Of a stretch of 64,000 nt of DNA, positions 25,773 to 36,134 are shown piece by piece. The translations under genes and the position numbers were made by a program. The notes under the pieces were generated by a model, which saw nothing but the letters and a program-made list of their open reading frames with translations, had not been told where the DNA came from and ran no database searches. Origin of the DNA: Alicyclobacillus sp. ALC3 (lineage in GTDB: Bacteria; Bacillota; Bacilli; Alicyclobacillales; Alicyclobacillaceae); the NCBI RefSeq assembly GCF_028751195.1, contig NZ_CP066784.1, positions 1,736,001 to 1,800,000 on the forward strand, written 5' to 3'. The number at the start of each line of letters is the position of its first letter. Positions within the stretch are counted from its first letter, which is position 1.

Positions 25773-25989
25773 TGTTGTACCTCCCGCTGGTGTTTTGTTT
25801 ACTTGTAACATACGGCCAATTGGTTCGACTACAGGGAAGTGTTAATGTTATGGTACCATCTGGCGTAGTTCCGGTGGACGTTCGCCCACAACGACAAGAC
25901 CGCTTGGTGGCAAGCCCGGGAACTGTGGCACTCTACACAAATACCACCACCAATACAGTACGAACGGAATCACGAAGCGAGGGATTGGC

Positions 25990-26172
25990 ATGCTCGAGAA
26001 GAAAAAGCTGAATCGACTCAATGAATTGGCGCGAAAGTCAAAAGTTGAACCCCTGACAGAGACGGAGTTAGTAGAACAACAAGCGCTGCGCAACGAATAC
26101 CTGGAAAACTTCCGCAAGGGCTTTCGCGATCAGTTAGACCACATTCATTTGGTCGATAAGGACTGGCAATAG
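25990..26172 (+). CDS. DUF896 (YnzC) family protein
   Basis: 60 residues, ATG at 25990, GAGGG six bases upstream. The sequence pattern LNRLNELARKSKVEPLTETE followed by EQQALRNEYLENFR is diagnostic of the YnzC/UPF0291 family of small helical proteins, of unknown function and partly SOS-linked in Bacillus. Its 3' end overlaps the read-through end of the yhbH 5' fragment on the other strand, 58 bp from the right end of the yhbH element. Confidence 0.9.
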   Translation: MLEKKKLNRLNELARKSKVEPLTETELVEQQALRNEYLENFRKGFRDQLDHIHLVDKDWQ

Positions 26173-26885
26173 TGGAGTGCGTTCCGACGCAGAGATAGCC
26201 AGTCTTTATTAAATCCAGTGGGGTCCACAGAACCACTCGTATCCATGAGCGCCAACACCACAGCGTTCGAATCTGGTTTTTCGATTTCATCCCACGTTTT
26301 GAAACGCAGGTCGTCAGGTAGAATCCGAATTTGTACACTGGCCTCCTTCTGGTTGCGGCGGATGGCCTCGATGAGCGTGCGCTTCTTGTCGATGTTGCCC
26401 ATGAGGCCCTTTTTCCGAACGTCGCGAAACTCGATGTCTTGTGCCACCACGCGGTCTGGCGTCTTCGGCGCGAGGTTGGGCAGTTCGAGTTCGCTGAACA
26501 AGACCTGTTCAATGTCCTCGAGCGCAACATTTGCTTCCAAGTAGTCCTGACCGGGGCCGTCGCCGGCACCTTGCCCAGGGCCTGGTTTGCCTTGTTCTGG
26601 CGCTCCCTTCGCAATGACGTCGCCGACCTGCGAGTCCCCATCGCCAGAACCCGCCTGGCGGCTCTTGTTAAAGTTGTACCGGAACCGATACTCCTCGAGC
26701 GACCGGATTGGAATTTTAATAATCTGGCGTCCGTCCGACATGATGATACTCTCTTCACTAACTAAGTCCGCGAGGTTCTCCTTAATTGCTTCTTTCACCT
26801 TTTCCCTGTGACGTTCCTGGTCTTGGTGCCCCTTGCGGTGCAGGGACCAGTCCTCTTTCTGCAGTGTGAATTCCACAGATGCCAT
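26145..26885 (-). CDS. yhbH: yhbH 5' segment (first 219 codons of split YhbH/YeaH)
   Basis: The ATG at 26885 follows AAGGAGGGGG. The protein has the YhbH N-terminus with a Gly/Gln-rich linker (PEQGKPGPGQGAGDGPGQD) and reaches VLALMDTSGS at residue 219, then crosses into the element, reading VDPTGFNKDWLSL and stopping at 26145. In an intact gene DxSGS is followed by MG.FEKY, which is exactly what stands at 21253. The insertion therefore splits the VWA metal-site motif. Located 110 bp after prkA, as in the usual prkA-yhbH order. Confidence 0.95.
   Translation of the reverse strand: MASVEFTLQKEDWSLHRKGHQDQERHREKVKEAIKENLADLVSEESIIMSDGRQIIKIPIRSLEEYRFRYNFNKSRQAGSGDGDSQVGDVIAKGAPEQGKPGPGQGAGDGPGQDYLEANVALEDIEQVLFSELELPNLAPKTPDRVVAQDIEFRDVRKKGLMGNIDKKRTLIEAIRRNQKEASVQIRILPDDLRFKTWDEIEKPDSNAVVLALMDTSGSVDPTGFNKDWLSLRRNALHYCQSLSTK
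26230..26231. other. Candidate crossover dinucleotide, right end of the yhbH element
   Basis: Minus-strand TC in the codon TCT (Ser219), followed by element sequence TGTGGACCCC. Partner of 21255-21256. Confidence 0.65.
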
Positions 26886-26995
26886 CGCTGCCCCCTCCTT
26901 CAGAGCTGTCACGGGTGAAATGCGGCCCGCCCGAGGCTTGTTTGGCCACGTGGGCAGGCCGAGAAAATGGGATGCTGGAGAAAACCTGAGTGTTC

Positions 26996-28894
26996 TCAAC
27001 GATTGAGCAGACTTCCTGTGTAGCGCAACAGTTCGTTCGCGCAAACTGGGCAGTAGCCATGTTCGTCGATTAACCGCGCCACCACTTCGTTCAGCTTCTT
27101 CAGTTGCTGTTCGTCCGGCGTCTTGCTGGACGTCGTGATCTTCACAACATCTTTCAAATCCGCAAACAACTTCCGCTCAATGGCTTCGCGCAGTCGCTCG
27201 TGAGAGTTGTACTCAAACCGCTTACCGCGCCTCGCGTACGTGGAGATGCGAATCAGAATCTCCTCGCGGAACGCCCGCTTTGCGTTCTCCGAGATGCCAA
27301 TCTGCTCTTCAATCGAACGCATCAACTTCTCGTCCGGATCCATTTCTTCGCCTGTCAACGGGTCCTTAATCTTCTGCCAGCTACAGTACGCCTCGACGTT
27401 GTCGAGGTAGTTTTCAAGCAGCGTCTTGGCTGACTCCTCGAACGAGTAGACGAACGCCTTCTGCACCTCAAGCTTGGCGAGTTCATCGAACTCCTTGCGC
27501 GCAACAGACACGAAGTTGAGCAAGCGCTCCTTGTCTTCCTTGGATATGGAGGCGTGTTGGTCAAGCCCATCCTTAATCGCCCGTAACACGTCGAGGGCAT
27601 TGATACACGTTGTATCGCGGCGAATCAGCGCAGTTGAGATTCGGTTGATCACGTAGCGCGGGTCGAGGCCCCCCATCCCTTCGTCCGGGAACTCGGCGCG
27701 CAACTCTTTCAGGTCCGCTTCCTTCAGGCCCTCCACCGTCTCACCGTTGTACAACTGCAGTTTCTTCTGCAAGTCGACCCCCTGCTTCTTCGAATCCCTC
27801 AGGCGCGTCAGAATCGAGAAAATTGCGGCCGTCTTCAGCGCGTGAGGCGCGATGTGAATGTCGCGGATATCGCTCTGTTTTACCAATTTTTCATAAATTT
27901 TGACTTCATTGTCTACGCTGAGGTTGTACGGCACTGGCATGACAATCATGCGCGACTGCAGCGCTTCATTCTTCTTGTTCGAAATAAACGACTTGTATTC
28001 AGCCTCATTGGTGTGTGCGACAATCATTTCATCCGCACTGATGAGTGCAAATCGACCGGCTTTGAAGTTGCCCTCTTGCGTGAGACTGAGTAGGTGCCAG
28101 AGAAACTTCTCGTCGCTCTTCAACATCTCCTGGAACTCCATCAGTCCCCGATTAGCCTTGTTCAACTCTCCATCGAAGCGGTAGGCGCGCGGGTCGGACT
28201 CGGACCCGTACTCTGTGATTGTGGCGAAGTCGATGCTGCCTGTCAGGTCAGCGATGTCCTGAGACTTCGGGTCGGACGGACTGAATGTGCCAATTCCGAC
28301 GCGATTATCCTCTGAAAATAAAATCCGCTCGACCGGAAATCTTTCCATGTCCCTCTCATACTCGACCTCAAGTCTCTGTCTGCAGGACGGACAGAGGTTG
28401 CCCTCGATCTTTATTCCGTACTGCACTTCGAATTCCGGGCGCAACTCGTTCGGAATAAGGTGTAACGGTTCCTCGTGCATTGGACACCCTTTGATCCCGT
28501 AAAGTGCCCCCTCCGGCGCGCGGCTGAAACGCTCCAAGCCGCGTTTGAGCAAGGTGACAATTGTCGACTTGCCGCCGCTGACTGGACCCATCAAAAGCAA
28601 AATCCGCTTGCGCACATCAAGCCGACGCGCTGCTGCATGGAAGTACTCTTCGATGAGGCGCTCGAGGGTGGCGTCGAGACCGAATATTTCGTTTTCGAAA
28701 AAACGGTAATGGCGTCGACCGTCAGCACCAGTGTCGATTCCCGCCTGTGCGATCATATCGTAGATACGCGCATGCGCTGTTTGGGCAACACGCGGATTTT
28801 CGGACACCACTGCGAGATAGTCCGCGAACGTCCCTTCCCAGCGCAGTTCCTCTTCCTCGGCTCGATAAGCGTTGAGACGTTCCAGAAAGCCCAT
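26996..28894 (-). CDS. prkA: PrkA AAA+ serine protein kinase family protein
   Basis: 632 residues from an ATG at 28894 with AAAGGGGG upstream. The N-terminal PrkA AAA domain has Walker A GPVSGGKST at 103-111; the C-terminal PrkA domain follows from about 380 and ends in a CPVC zinc-like knuckle. In B. subtilis PrkA is made in the mother cell and supports sporulation; it has been described both as a kinase and as an AAA+ protease, so the activity is debated. First gene of the prkA-yhbH-spoVR operon and the only one still intact here. The promoter was not identified with confidence (258 bp upstream hold no gene). Confidence 0.95.
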   Translation of the reverse strand: MGFLERLNAYRAEEEELRWEGTFADYLAVVSENPRVAQTAHARIYDMIAQAGIDTGADGRRHYRFFENEIFGLDATLERLIEEYFHAAARRLDVRKRILLLMGPVSGGKSTIVTLLKRGLERFSRAPEGALYGIKGCPMHEEPLHLIPNELRPEFEVQYGIKIEGNLCPSCRQRLEVEYERDMERFPVERILFSEDNRVGIGTFSPSDPKSQDIADLTGSIDFATITEYGSESDPRAYRFDGELNKANRGLMEFQEMLKSDEKFLWHLLSLTQEGNFKAGRFALISADEMIVAHTNEAEYKSFISNKKNEALQSRMIVMPVPYNLSVDNEVKIYEKLVKQSDIRDIHIAPHALKTAAIFSILTRLRDSKKQGVDLQKKLQLYNGETVEGLKEADLKELRAEFPDEGMGGLDPRYVINRISTALIRRDTTCINALDVLRAIKDGLDQHASISKEDKERLLNFVSVARKEFDELAKLEVQKAFVYSFEESAKTLLENYLDNVEAYCSWQKIKDPLTGEEMDPDEKLMRSIEEQIGISENAKRAFREEILIRISTYARRGKRFEYNSHERLREAIERKLFADLKDVVKITTSSKTPDEQQLKKLNEVVARLIDEHGYCPVCANELLRYTGSLLNR

Positions 28895-29152
28895 TTGGCA
28901 TCCCCCTTTGCTTCGGGCAGAAAGCCCTTCATGTGGCATCGAGGGCGCCAACGGGTGAGTCCTGGCCGTGCCCCTCGACCGCCTCAGAAAGCTGCGACCT
29001 TCACGCTTATCTGACTATATTCCGCGGCCCCTTGGCCAAATGTCGACCGTCTGTTCGCCAGGCAAGCACCGCACCGCGAGAACATGCCGTTATGCGTATC
29101 ACACGATATGCAAACGGGTCTCTGGACGTCCGTAGGAATTTTCAGCAAGACG

Positions 29153-29911
29153 CTATTTTACGTGACTTTGGACGAACTCTAGCGCATCCGGCAGGTGAGC
29201 TTGCCAAAAACCCCAGAGGTGTTCACCATCACCCTCGTGATACGAGACGTCAGCGCCTCCTGCAATCAAAATGTCTCGCATCTGCTCGCTGAGTCGATGG
29301 AAATTGTGTGTTCCGGTGTCTGTTTCAAGCTTAGTCTCCTGCCTACCGACAATCATGTAGCAAGACAAGTCAGACAGACTTGTCGAGAACCTCGCAGCAC
29401 TCTGTGCCTCCGGGTAAAAGGCCCCAGAAAACAGCAGCAGCCAGGGGAACGAAGCGGTGTCACTCAGAGCCAAGTTCAGTGAAGCTGCCGCGCCGAGCGA
29501 CACCCCCGCCAAGATGCGCCGACCGGCGTCCACCCTGTACTGGCTTTCGACATAAGGGACGCACTCGTTTGCAACAAATTGGCGATATGCCTCACTGCGC
29601 GCGCCACCCACTGCGTAATCCTCTGTACGGTGTGCTCGATTCACAGCTATGCCGACGATCAACAGTGGGTCAAGTCGCCCTTCTGCCACCATCTGATTGG
29701 AAATCGTGGCAATGCGCCCGTGTGTAAAAAATTCGTTCCCGTCCTGGCAATAAACAACCGGGTAGTTCCGAGTTGAATCGTAGCCCGGCGGGAGACAGAC
29801 TTTAATGGTTCGTTCCTCCTGTAAATGGGTACTGTACAAGCTGTGTGCTTCGACAACACGGCGGGTATAACGAGCGTCAAATGAACTGGATGAACTCGTG
29901 GTGTTCGGCAT
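29153..29911 (-). CDS. Putative esterase (enterochelin esterase-like alpha/beta hydrolase)
   Basis: 252 residues, ATG at 29911 with AAAAGGAGG nine bases upstream. The alpha/beta-hydrolase features are RTIKVCLPPGYD, YPVVYCQDGNEFF, the nucleophile elbow GVSLGAAAS (Ser about 149), and the catalytic His in GEHLWGFW near the C-terminus. Related proteins hydrolyse siderophore or other esters in the cytoplasm; no siderophore genes are nearby, so the substrate is open. Stand-alone gene between prkA and the pdh operon, with a 240-bp shared upstream region with pdhA. Confidence 0.85.
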   Translation of the reverse strand: MPNTTSSSSSFDARYTRRVVEAHSLYSTHLQEERTIKVCLPPGYDSTRNYPVVYCQDGNEFFTHGRIATISNQMVAEGRLDPLLIVGIAVNRAHRTEDYAVGGARSEAYRQFVANECVPYVESQYRVDAGRRILAGVSLGAAASLNLALSDTASFPWLLLFSGAFYPEAQSAARFSTSLSDLSCYMIVGRQETKLETDTGTHNFHRLSEQMRDILIAGGADVSYHEGDGEHLWGFWQAHLPDALEFVQSHVK

Positions 29912-30044
29912 CAAAATACGCCTCCTTTTGAAATCAAGCTGGGGGTACCTATGCACATATAGTTCATCTGTACTATCACACACCAACTGTTATATATCAC
30001 TTTGAACCATGCATGATACAGGTATTTGCTCTATTTAATGATGA

Positions 30045-30073
30045 TTGATATCACACCAACTCGACTGTATTAT
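30045..30073 (+). promoter_or_regulatory. Sigma-A-type promoter of the pdh operon
   Basis: TTGATA (30045-30050), 17-bp spacer, TATTAT (30068-30073), 80 bp before the pdhA start. A second possible -10 (TATAGT) overlaps just downstream. Confidence 0.7.
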
Positions 30074-30084
30074 AGTATATATGA

Positions 30085-31230
<1,146 letters not shown>

Positions 31231-31231
31231 C

Positions 31232-32212
31232 ATGGCACAACTGACCATGATTCAAGCGATTACCCAGGCGATGGATGTCGCCCTTGGCGCTGATGAGCGC
31301 GTACTCGTGTTTGGAGAAGACGTGGGCAAGAACGGCGGTGTCTTTCGCGCCACGGAAGGGTTGCAGAAGAAGTACGGCGTAGACCGCGTATTCGACACTC
31401 CGCTGGCAGAGTCGGGAATTTGCGGACTTGCGACAGGTCTCTCCATGCAAGGCTTCCGCCCCATCGCCGAGATCCAGTTCTTCGGCTTCATGTTTGAAGC
31501 GATGGACCAAATCGCTGGGCAAGCGACACGCATGCGCTACCGGACAAACGGCCGGGTGTCCTGCCCAATCGTCTACCGCGCGCCATACGGTGGCGGCGTG
31601 AAGACGCCGGAGTTGCACGCAGACAGCCTCGAGGGGTTGCTCGCGCAAACACCCGGCTTAAAAGTGGTCGTACCGTCGAGTCCGTACGATGCAAAAGGGT
31701 TGCTATTGTCCGCGATCGACGACGATGACCCAGTCTTCTTCCTTGAACACATGAAGCTGTATCGCTCCATCCGTGAAGAAGTACCTGATGAGGCCTACCG
31801 CATCCCGCTTGGGCAGGCGAAAGTTGTACGCCCCGGCAAAGACATAACGGTCGTTGCGTATGGCGCGATGGTTCAGACAGCCAAGAAGGCAGCTGACGAG
31901 TGGGCTAAGACGAAAGGCATCGAGGCTGAGGTCATCGACCTGCGCACCATTAGGCCGATCGACATTGAGACGATTGTGCAGTCAGTGAAAAAGACACACC
32001 GCGCCGCAGTTGTTCAGGAGGCGCCGCGCTCAGCGGGTGTAGCGGCGGAAGTCGTCGCGCAGATTACCGAGAACGCGATCTTCCACCTTGAGGCCCCAGT
32101 ACGGCGGATTACACCTCCGGACACTGTCTATCCATTTGGCCTGATTGAAGACGAGTGGCTCCCAGACGCCAAACAGGTGTTGCAAGGTCTTGACGCAGTA
32201 ATGAGTTTGTGA
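31232..32212 (+). CDS. pdhB: Pyruvate dehydrogenase E1 component, beta subunit
   Basis: 326 residues from an ATG at 31232; GGTAAGGAGG overlaps the end of pdhA. Conserved segments are [32 protein letters not shown] and [18 protein letters not shown]. Forms the alpha2beta2 E1 heterotetramer with PdhA and contributes to thiamine diphosphate binding. Full length; 25 bp before pdhC. Confidence 0.94.
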   Translation: MAQLTMIQAITQAMDVALGADERVLVFGEDVGKNGGVFRATEGLQKKYGVDRVFDTPLAESGICGLATGLSMQGFRPIAEIQFFGFMFEAMDQIAGQATRMRYRTNGRVSCPIVYRAPYGGGVKTPELHADSLEGLLAQTPGLKVVVPSSPYDAKGLLLSAIDDDDPVFFLEHMKLYRSIREEVPDEAYRIPLGQAKVVRPGKDITVVAYGAMVQTAKKAADEWAKTKGIEAEVIDLRTIRPIDIETIVQSVKKTHRAAVVQEAPRSAGVAAEVVAQITENAIFHLEAPVRRITPPDTVYPFGLIEDEWLPDAKQVLQGLDAVMSL

Positions 32213-32237
32213 CGCGCATTCGAAAGAGGTGACATAC

Positions 32238-33659
32238 ATGGGACGATATGAAATCCGTTTACCGGAGCTTGGCGAGGGTCTGCATGAGGGCACGATTGGC
32301 AAGTGGTTGGTGAAACCTGGTGATACCGTCAAGGAAGATGACGCCATCGCCGAAGTGGAGAACGACAAGGCGCTCGTCGAACTTCCAACGCCTGTCGACG
32401 GGACAGTTAAAGAGATCCACGTGGAAGAAGGAACAGTAGCGACTGTCGGAGACTTGCTGATGACCTTGGAAGTTGAGGGCGAAGGCAACGCCAGCGGCGA
32501 TGGTCATGCCGTGACGCAGACAGAACGGCAAGTGACAGACGCTACGCAAGGCGTCGCCCGCACTGGCACCGAGGCAAACACAGCAGAAGGCATGCGCGGT
32601 GCGACGGCTGAGGATGGCGAACAACAGACGAACGCACAGCCCGCAGCCGTGGCTCCCGCTAATACAGCCCCTGCTGCTACGCCTGAAAGTGTACATGGTG
32701 CCTCCGTTCACAGCGCCGCACGCGAAGTTCTCGCGACACCAGGCGTGCGCAAATACGCGCGCGATCGGCAAGTGAACATTGAGAACGTGACCGGGACTGG
32801 CCCGAATGGTAAAATCACGGTGGAAGACGTGGACATGTTCCTGCAGCGCAAATCGGCGCCGATTACACCTGCCCCCTCGTCAGCAGTTGCTGCGCAAGAG
32901 GTTGGAACTGATGGCGCGAGCGCAGAAGTTCCGACGACACCAGTGGCTTCGGGCACTGAGCGGGAAGAACGAATTAAGCTCACGCAGATCCGCAAAGTGA
33001 TCGCGAAGTCGATGGCAAAGTCGATGTATACTGCGCCGCACGTCACAGTGATGGATGAGGCAAACGTCACAGAACTGGTCAAAATGCGCGAAGAACTGAA
33101 GCCGATGGCAGCAGGACGTGGTGTAAAGCTCACCTATCTGCCGTTCGTCGTCAAAGCACTGGTGGCAGCTCTGCGCATTCACCCGACACTGAACGGGACG
33201 TACGACGAAGAGAATCAGGAACTTGTCGTGAAGCACTACTACCACATCGGGATCGCAACCGACACCGACCGCGGCCTGCTCGTTCCGGTCGTGCGAGATG
33301 CAGACCGCAAGAACATGTGGCAAATTGCCGCGGAGATCAGTGACTTAGCAGGGCGCGGACGGGACGGAAAGCTCGGCGCCAATGAACTGCGCGGGAGCAC
33401 CATCTCCATCACGAACATCGGTTCCGCAGGCGGGTTGTTTTTCACACCCGTGATCAACTACCCTGAACTCGCGATTCTTGGAGTCGGGCGCATCACAGAG
33501 CGTCCGATTATGCAAAACGGAGAAGTGGTTGGGGCTCACATGATGGCTTTCTCGCTGAGTTTTGACCACCGCATGATTGACGGTGTGCTGGCGCAACAGT
33601 GTGTCAACGACATCAAGAGACTGCTCGAAAATCCGCGTCTGCTCCTGATGGAGGTGTAA
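32238..33659 (+). CDS. pdhC: Dihydrolipoamide acetyltransferase (E2)
   Basis: 473 residues from ATG 32238 (AAAGAGGTG at seven bases). One lipoyl domain with lipoylated K44 in ENDKALVEL; an Ala/Thr/Glu-rich linker; a peripheral-subunit binding domain (about 165-200: TPGVRKYARDRQ, GTGPNGKITVEDV); a second linker; and the catalytic domain ending in DHRMIDGVLAQQ with the active-site His. It forms the core of the complex and makes acetyl-CoA. The single lipoyl domain is typical of Gram-positive E2. Confidence 0.94.
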   Translation: MGRYEIRLPELGEGLHEGTIGKWLVKPGDTVKEDDAIAEVENDKALVELPTPVDGTVKEIHVEEGTVATVGDLLMTLEVEGEGNASGDGHAVTQTERQVTDATQGVARTGTEANTAEGMRGATAEDGEQQTNAQPAAVAPANTAPAATPESVHGASVHSAAREVLATPGVRKYARDRQVNIENVTGTGPNGKITVEDVDMFLQRKSAPITPAPSSAVAAQEVGTDGASAEVPTTPVASGTEREERIKLTQIRKVIAKSMAKSMYTAPHVTVMDEANVTELVKMREELKPMAAGRGVKLTYLPFVVKALVAALRIHPTLNGTYDEENQELVVKHYYHIGIATDTDRGLLVPVVRDADRKNMWQIAAEISDLAGRGRDGKLGANELRGSTISITNIGSAGGLFFTPVINYPELAILGVGRITERPIMQNGEVVGAHMMAFSLSFDHRMIDGVLAQQCVNDIKRLLENPRLLLMEV

Positions 33660-33661
33660 AG

Positions 33662-35071
33662 ATGGTTGTTGGAGAGTTTACGGAAGAAGTTGACGTTCTG
33701 GTTATCGGTGCTGGCCCGGGCGGCTATGTCGCCGCTATCCGCGCCGCTCAACTTGGCAAATCGGTGACCGTAGTCGACAAAGCCGAACTCGGGGGTGTCT
33801 GTCTCAATCGCGGCTGCATCCCTTCCAAGGCACTGATTTCCGCAGCACATCATTATGAGGCTGCCAAAGACTCGCCGTTCCCTGGCGTCCAGACGACCGC
33901 GGAACTAGATTTTGCGAAGGTGCAAACGTGGAAGCAGTCAGTCGTGGACAAGATGACCGGTGGTGTCAACACGCTCTTCAAAGGTAATAAAATCAACTTC
34001 GTGCAAGGCGAAGTGTTTTTCTCGAAGCCCGACGAAGTGCGCGTGATGAAAGAACATGAGAGCGAGCGCTTTAAGTTTCAACACTGCATTATCGCGACCG
34101 GATCACGGCCGATTGAACTGAAATCCCTGCCATTTGGCAAACGCATCATCTCGTCCACTGAGGCCCTGATGTTCGACAAGGTGCCGGAGCGCCTGGTTGT
34201 CGTCGGCGGTGGGTACATCGGGATCGAACTCGGTCAGGCCTACGCAAAGTTTGGGTCACAGGTGACCATCGTGGAAGGTACTGGGTCCATCCTCCCCACC
34301 TTTGAACCACAACTGGTTCGACTGGTGCAGCGCAACCTGAAGAAATACAACGTCGACATCCACACCAACGCGATGGCGCAGTCCGTTACAGAAGACGAGC
34401 ACGGCGCGACACTGACCTTCAAGGTGGGCGATGAAGAGAAGACAGTCACGGCCGACTACATACTCGTCACTGTCGGTCGCCGCCCCAACACGGACGACCT
34501 TGGCCTAGAGACGGCGGGTATCAAAGTCGGCGCCAAGGGCCTGATCGAAGTCGACGAGCAGTGCCGCACGAGTGTGCCAAATGTGTACGCGATTGGCGAC
34601 ATCGTCCCAGGGCCTGCGCTAGCGCACAAAGCGTCATACGAAGGCAAGGTTGCGGCTGAAGTGATTGCTGGCAAGCCGAGCGTAGTCGACTACCGCTGCG
34701 TACCGGCTGTCGTCTTCTCTGATCCCGAAATCGCCACGGTCGGACTCACCGAAGACGAAGCCAAAGAGCAGTACGGCGAATTGGCAACAGGTCGCTTCCC
34801 GTACGCCGCGAACGGCCGCGCCGTCGCCCTCGGCGCCGATGCAGGCTATGTGAAGCTCATCGCCGACAAGAAGAGTGGGCTCCTGGTCGGTGCTCAGGTC
34901 ATTGGCGAAGAAGCATCTAACATCATCGCGGAGCTTGGCCTCGCTATTGAAATGAGCGCGACGCTTGAAGATGTGGCGCTGACCATTCACGCACATCCGA
35001 CGCTCGGTGAAATGGTCATGGAGGCCTCCGAGGTTGCCCTCGGCACGCCGATTCACGTCGTCAGCAAGTAG
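33662..35071 (+). CDS. pdhD: Dihydrolipoamide dehydrogenase (E3)
   Basis: 469 residues, ATG at 33662 with GGAGGTG seven bases upstream, two bases after pdhC. FAD motif VIGAGPGGYVAA, redox-active disulfide GGVCLNRGCIPSKAL, NAD motif VVVGGGYIGIELG and C-terminal HAHPTLGE (the catalytic His-Glu pair). It reoxidises the lipoyl arm with NAD+. Last gene of the operon, followed by a 12-bp repeat and a terminator. Confidence 0.95.
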   Translation: MVVGEFTEEVDVLVIGAGPGGYVAAIRAAQLGKSVTVVDKAELGGVCLNRGCIPSKALISAAHHYEAAKDSPFPGVQTTAELDFAKVQTWKQSVVDKMTGGVNTLFKGNKINFVQGEVFFSKPDEVRVMKEHESERFKFQHCIIATGSRPIELKSLPFGKRIISSTEALMFDKVPERLVVVGGGYIGIELGQAYAKFGSQVTIVEGTGSILPTFEPQLVRLVQRNLKKYNVDIHTNAMAQSVTEDEHGATLTFKVGDEEKTVTADYILVTVGRRPNTDDLGLETAGIKVGAKGLIEVDEQCRTSVPNVYAIGDIVPGPALAHKASYEGKVAAEVIAGKPSVVDYRCVPAVVFSDPEIATVGLTEDEAKEQYGELATGRFPYAANGRAVALGADAGYVKLIADKKSGLLVGAQVIGEEASNIIAELGLAIEMSATLEDVALTIHAHPTLGEMVMEASEVALGTPIHVVSK

Positions 35072-35077
35072 CTTTTA

Positions 35078-35137
35078 GCGATTGCGGCAGCGACTGCGGC
35101 AGCGACCGCGTCGGCGATTGCGACAGCGACCGCAGGC
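35078..35137. repeat. 12-bp tandem repeat after pdhD (five units)
   Basis: Five units related to GCGATTGCGGCA (GCGACTGCGGCA, GCGACCGCGTCG, GCGATTGCGACA, GCGACCGCAGGC), starting seven bases after the pdhD stop and before the terminator. Confidence 0.85.
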
Positions 35138-35161
35138 CGTCGACAGAACGTAGGTGCAGAG

Positions 35162-35206
35162 GCTGTCCCGAAGGGCATTTCACCGTGCCTGACGGGGCAG
35201 CTTTTT
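35162..35206 (+). terminator. Rho-independent terminator of the pdh operon
   Basis: GCTGTCCCG pairs with CGGGGCAGC (one mismatch) around a loop that contains its own GGGCA/TGCC pairing, followed by TTTTT. Confidence 0.85.
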
Positions 35207-35540
35207 ACACCCCATGACAGTCTGCGGAAAGTCTGAACAACCCTGGCGTCGCTAACCTTTGATTTTGGCCCCGCGCGCGGCGAGACAACTGCAAAAATGT
35301 CGCTATCGCCCCGGTTTTGGGGTCATTAGCGTTGTTGCTCCTAGTCTCGCTCACATCGCCTATGACACTTCCTCACCGCCGCACTGACTTGCACAGACGC
35401 GCGGGCATCCGCGCGTACTGTGCAGCTTGTCGGTGCCTACTTTTAGAGCCCCAGCCCACCCCCTTGTCATTTCCAAAGGAATCCGGGCAGGTATTGTCGA
35501 AGCAAGCAAAACCGTGGAACCTGTGTTGGAGGGATTATTT
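35207..35540. other. Intergenic region after the pdh terminator
   Basis: 334 bp without a convincing gene; GC-rich short repeats (GCCCCGCGCGCGG, GCCCCGG..TTTTGGGG). It should contain the promoter of the following gene, not identified. Confidence 0.4.
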
Positions 35541-36134
35541 GTGAAAAAGTCGATCGGTTGGATTCTATCCATTATCTCAGTACTCAGCATAGCGAGCGTT
35601 GCAGTTTCAGTTGTGTTGCTTGGGCGCATGTCCACGCTGTCCGGAGCGCTAGGGAAATTGGCTACGCAAGTCACTGTCGTGCAACAAGGCGAATCTACCA
35701 TCCTGTCGAAAACGAGCCGTCCCAGCCAGTCGTCAAACACGAGTTCTGCGAACACAACTAACACCGCAGGCAACACCACGGGCAACACCACAGGCAACAC
35801 CAGCGTCAATGCGACGAACAGCGCCACCGGGTCTGGCGGAAACTCCACGCCACCAGTCTCCACACAGTTCACGAATGCCGAAGCTGTGAAAATCGCGAAC
35901 ACCATCCCTGGCATCCAAGCGAATGCCGCGACGGACCCAAATTTCACGGCTATTCCTCAAGGCACCCAAGTGTCATCAAGCGGCTACATCTACATCACTG
36001 TCGAATACGCAGACAAGATGCCTAATCACATCAGTGCGTTGTACTGGATCGATGTTCGGGCTGACGGCCTAGTGCGCAACCACATGACCCAAGGCGCGTG
36101 GGTTCGACCCTCCAAGTTGACGCTGTCTTACTAG
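35541..36134 (+). CDS. Membrane-anchored extracytoplasmic protein with Asn/Thr-rich linker
   Basis: 197 residues from a GTG at 35541 (GGAGGG at 7 nt). One N-terminal membrane helix (SIGWILSIISVLSIASVAVSVVLL), then a low-complexity Thr/Asn/Ser/Gly linker (about 60-105, with NTTGNTTGNTS), then a C-terminal globular ~85-residue domain (TNAEAVKIANTIPGI, YIYITVEYADKMPNHISALYW). The linker is encoded by DNA repeats. I do not recognise the domain. Likely outside the membrane or in the intermembrane space of the forespore; function unknown. Its last bases overlap the convergent HAD gene. Confidence 0.75.
   Translation: MKKSIGWILSIISVLSIASVAVSVVLLGRMSTLSGALGKLATQVTVVQQGESTILSKTSRPSQSSNTSSANTTNTAGNTTGNTTGNTSVNATNSATGSGGNSTPPVSTQFTNAEAVKIANTIPGIQANAATDPNFTAIPQGTQVSSSGYIYITVEYADKMPNHISALYWIDVRADGLVRNHMTQGAWVRPSKLTLSY

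Larger units (their letters stand above)
21257..26231. mobile_element. 4975-bp gene-intervening element inside yhbH
   Basis: Flanked by in-frame halves of yhbH. Joining its ends (minus strand) gives CCACA-TC-TGTGG, a perfect 5-bp dyad about the candidate crossover, with 12 of the first 18 flanking positions paired overall. Contents: a large serine recombinase whose 3' end is about 35 bp from the left end, a co-translated small gene, a DUF4349 protein, an EamA-type transporter and a DUF896 gene. There are no phage structural genes. Excision would restore codons GGT-TCG-ATG-GGG and hence DTSGSMG, the metal-binding motif of the VWA domain. The timing of excision is not visible from sequence. Confidence 0.9.
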
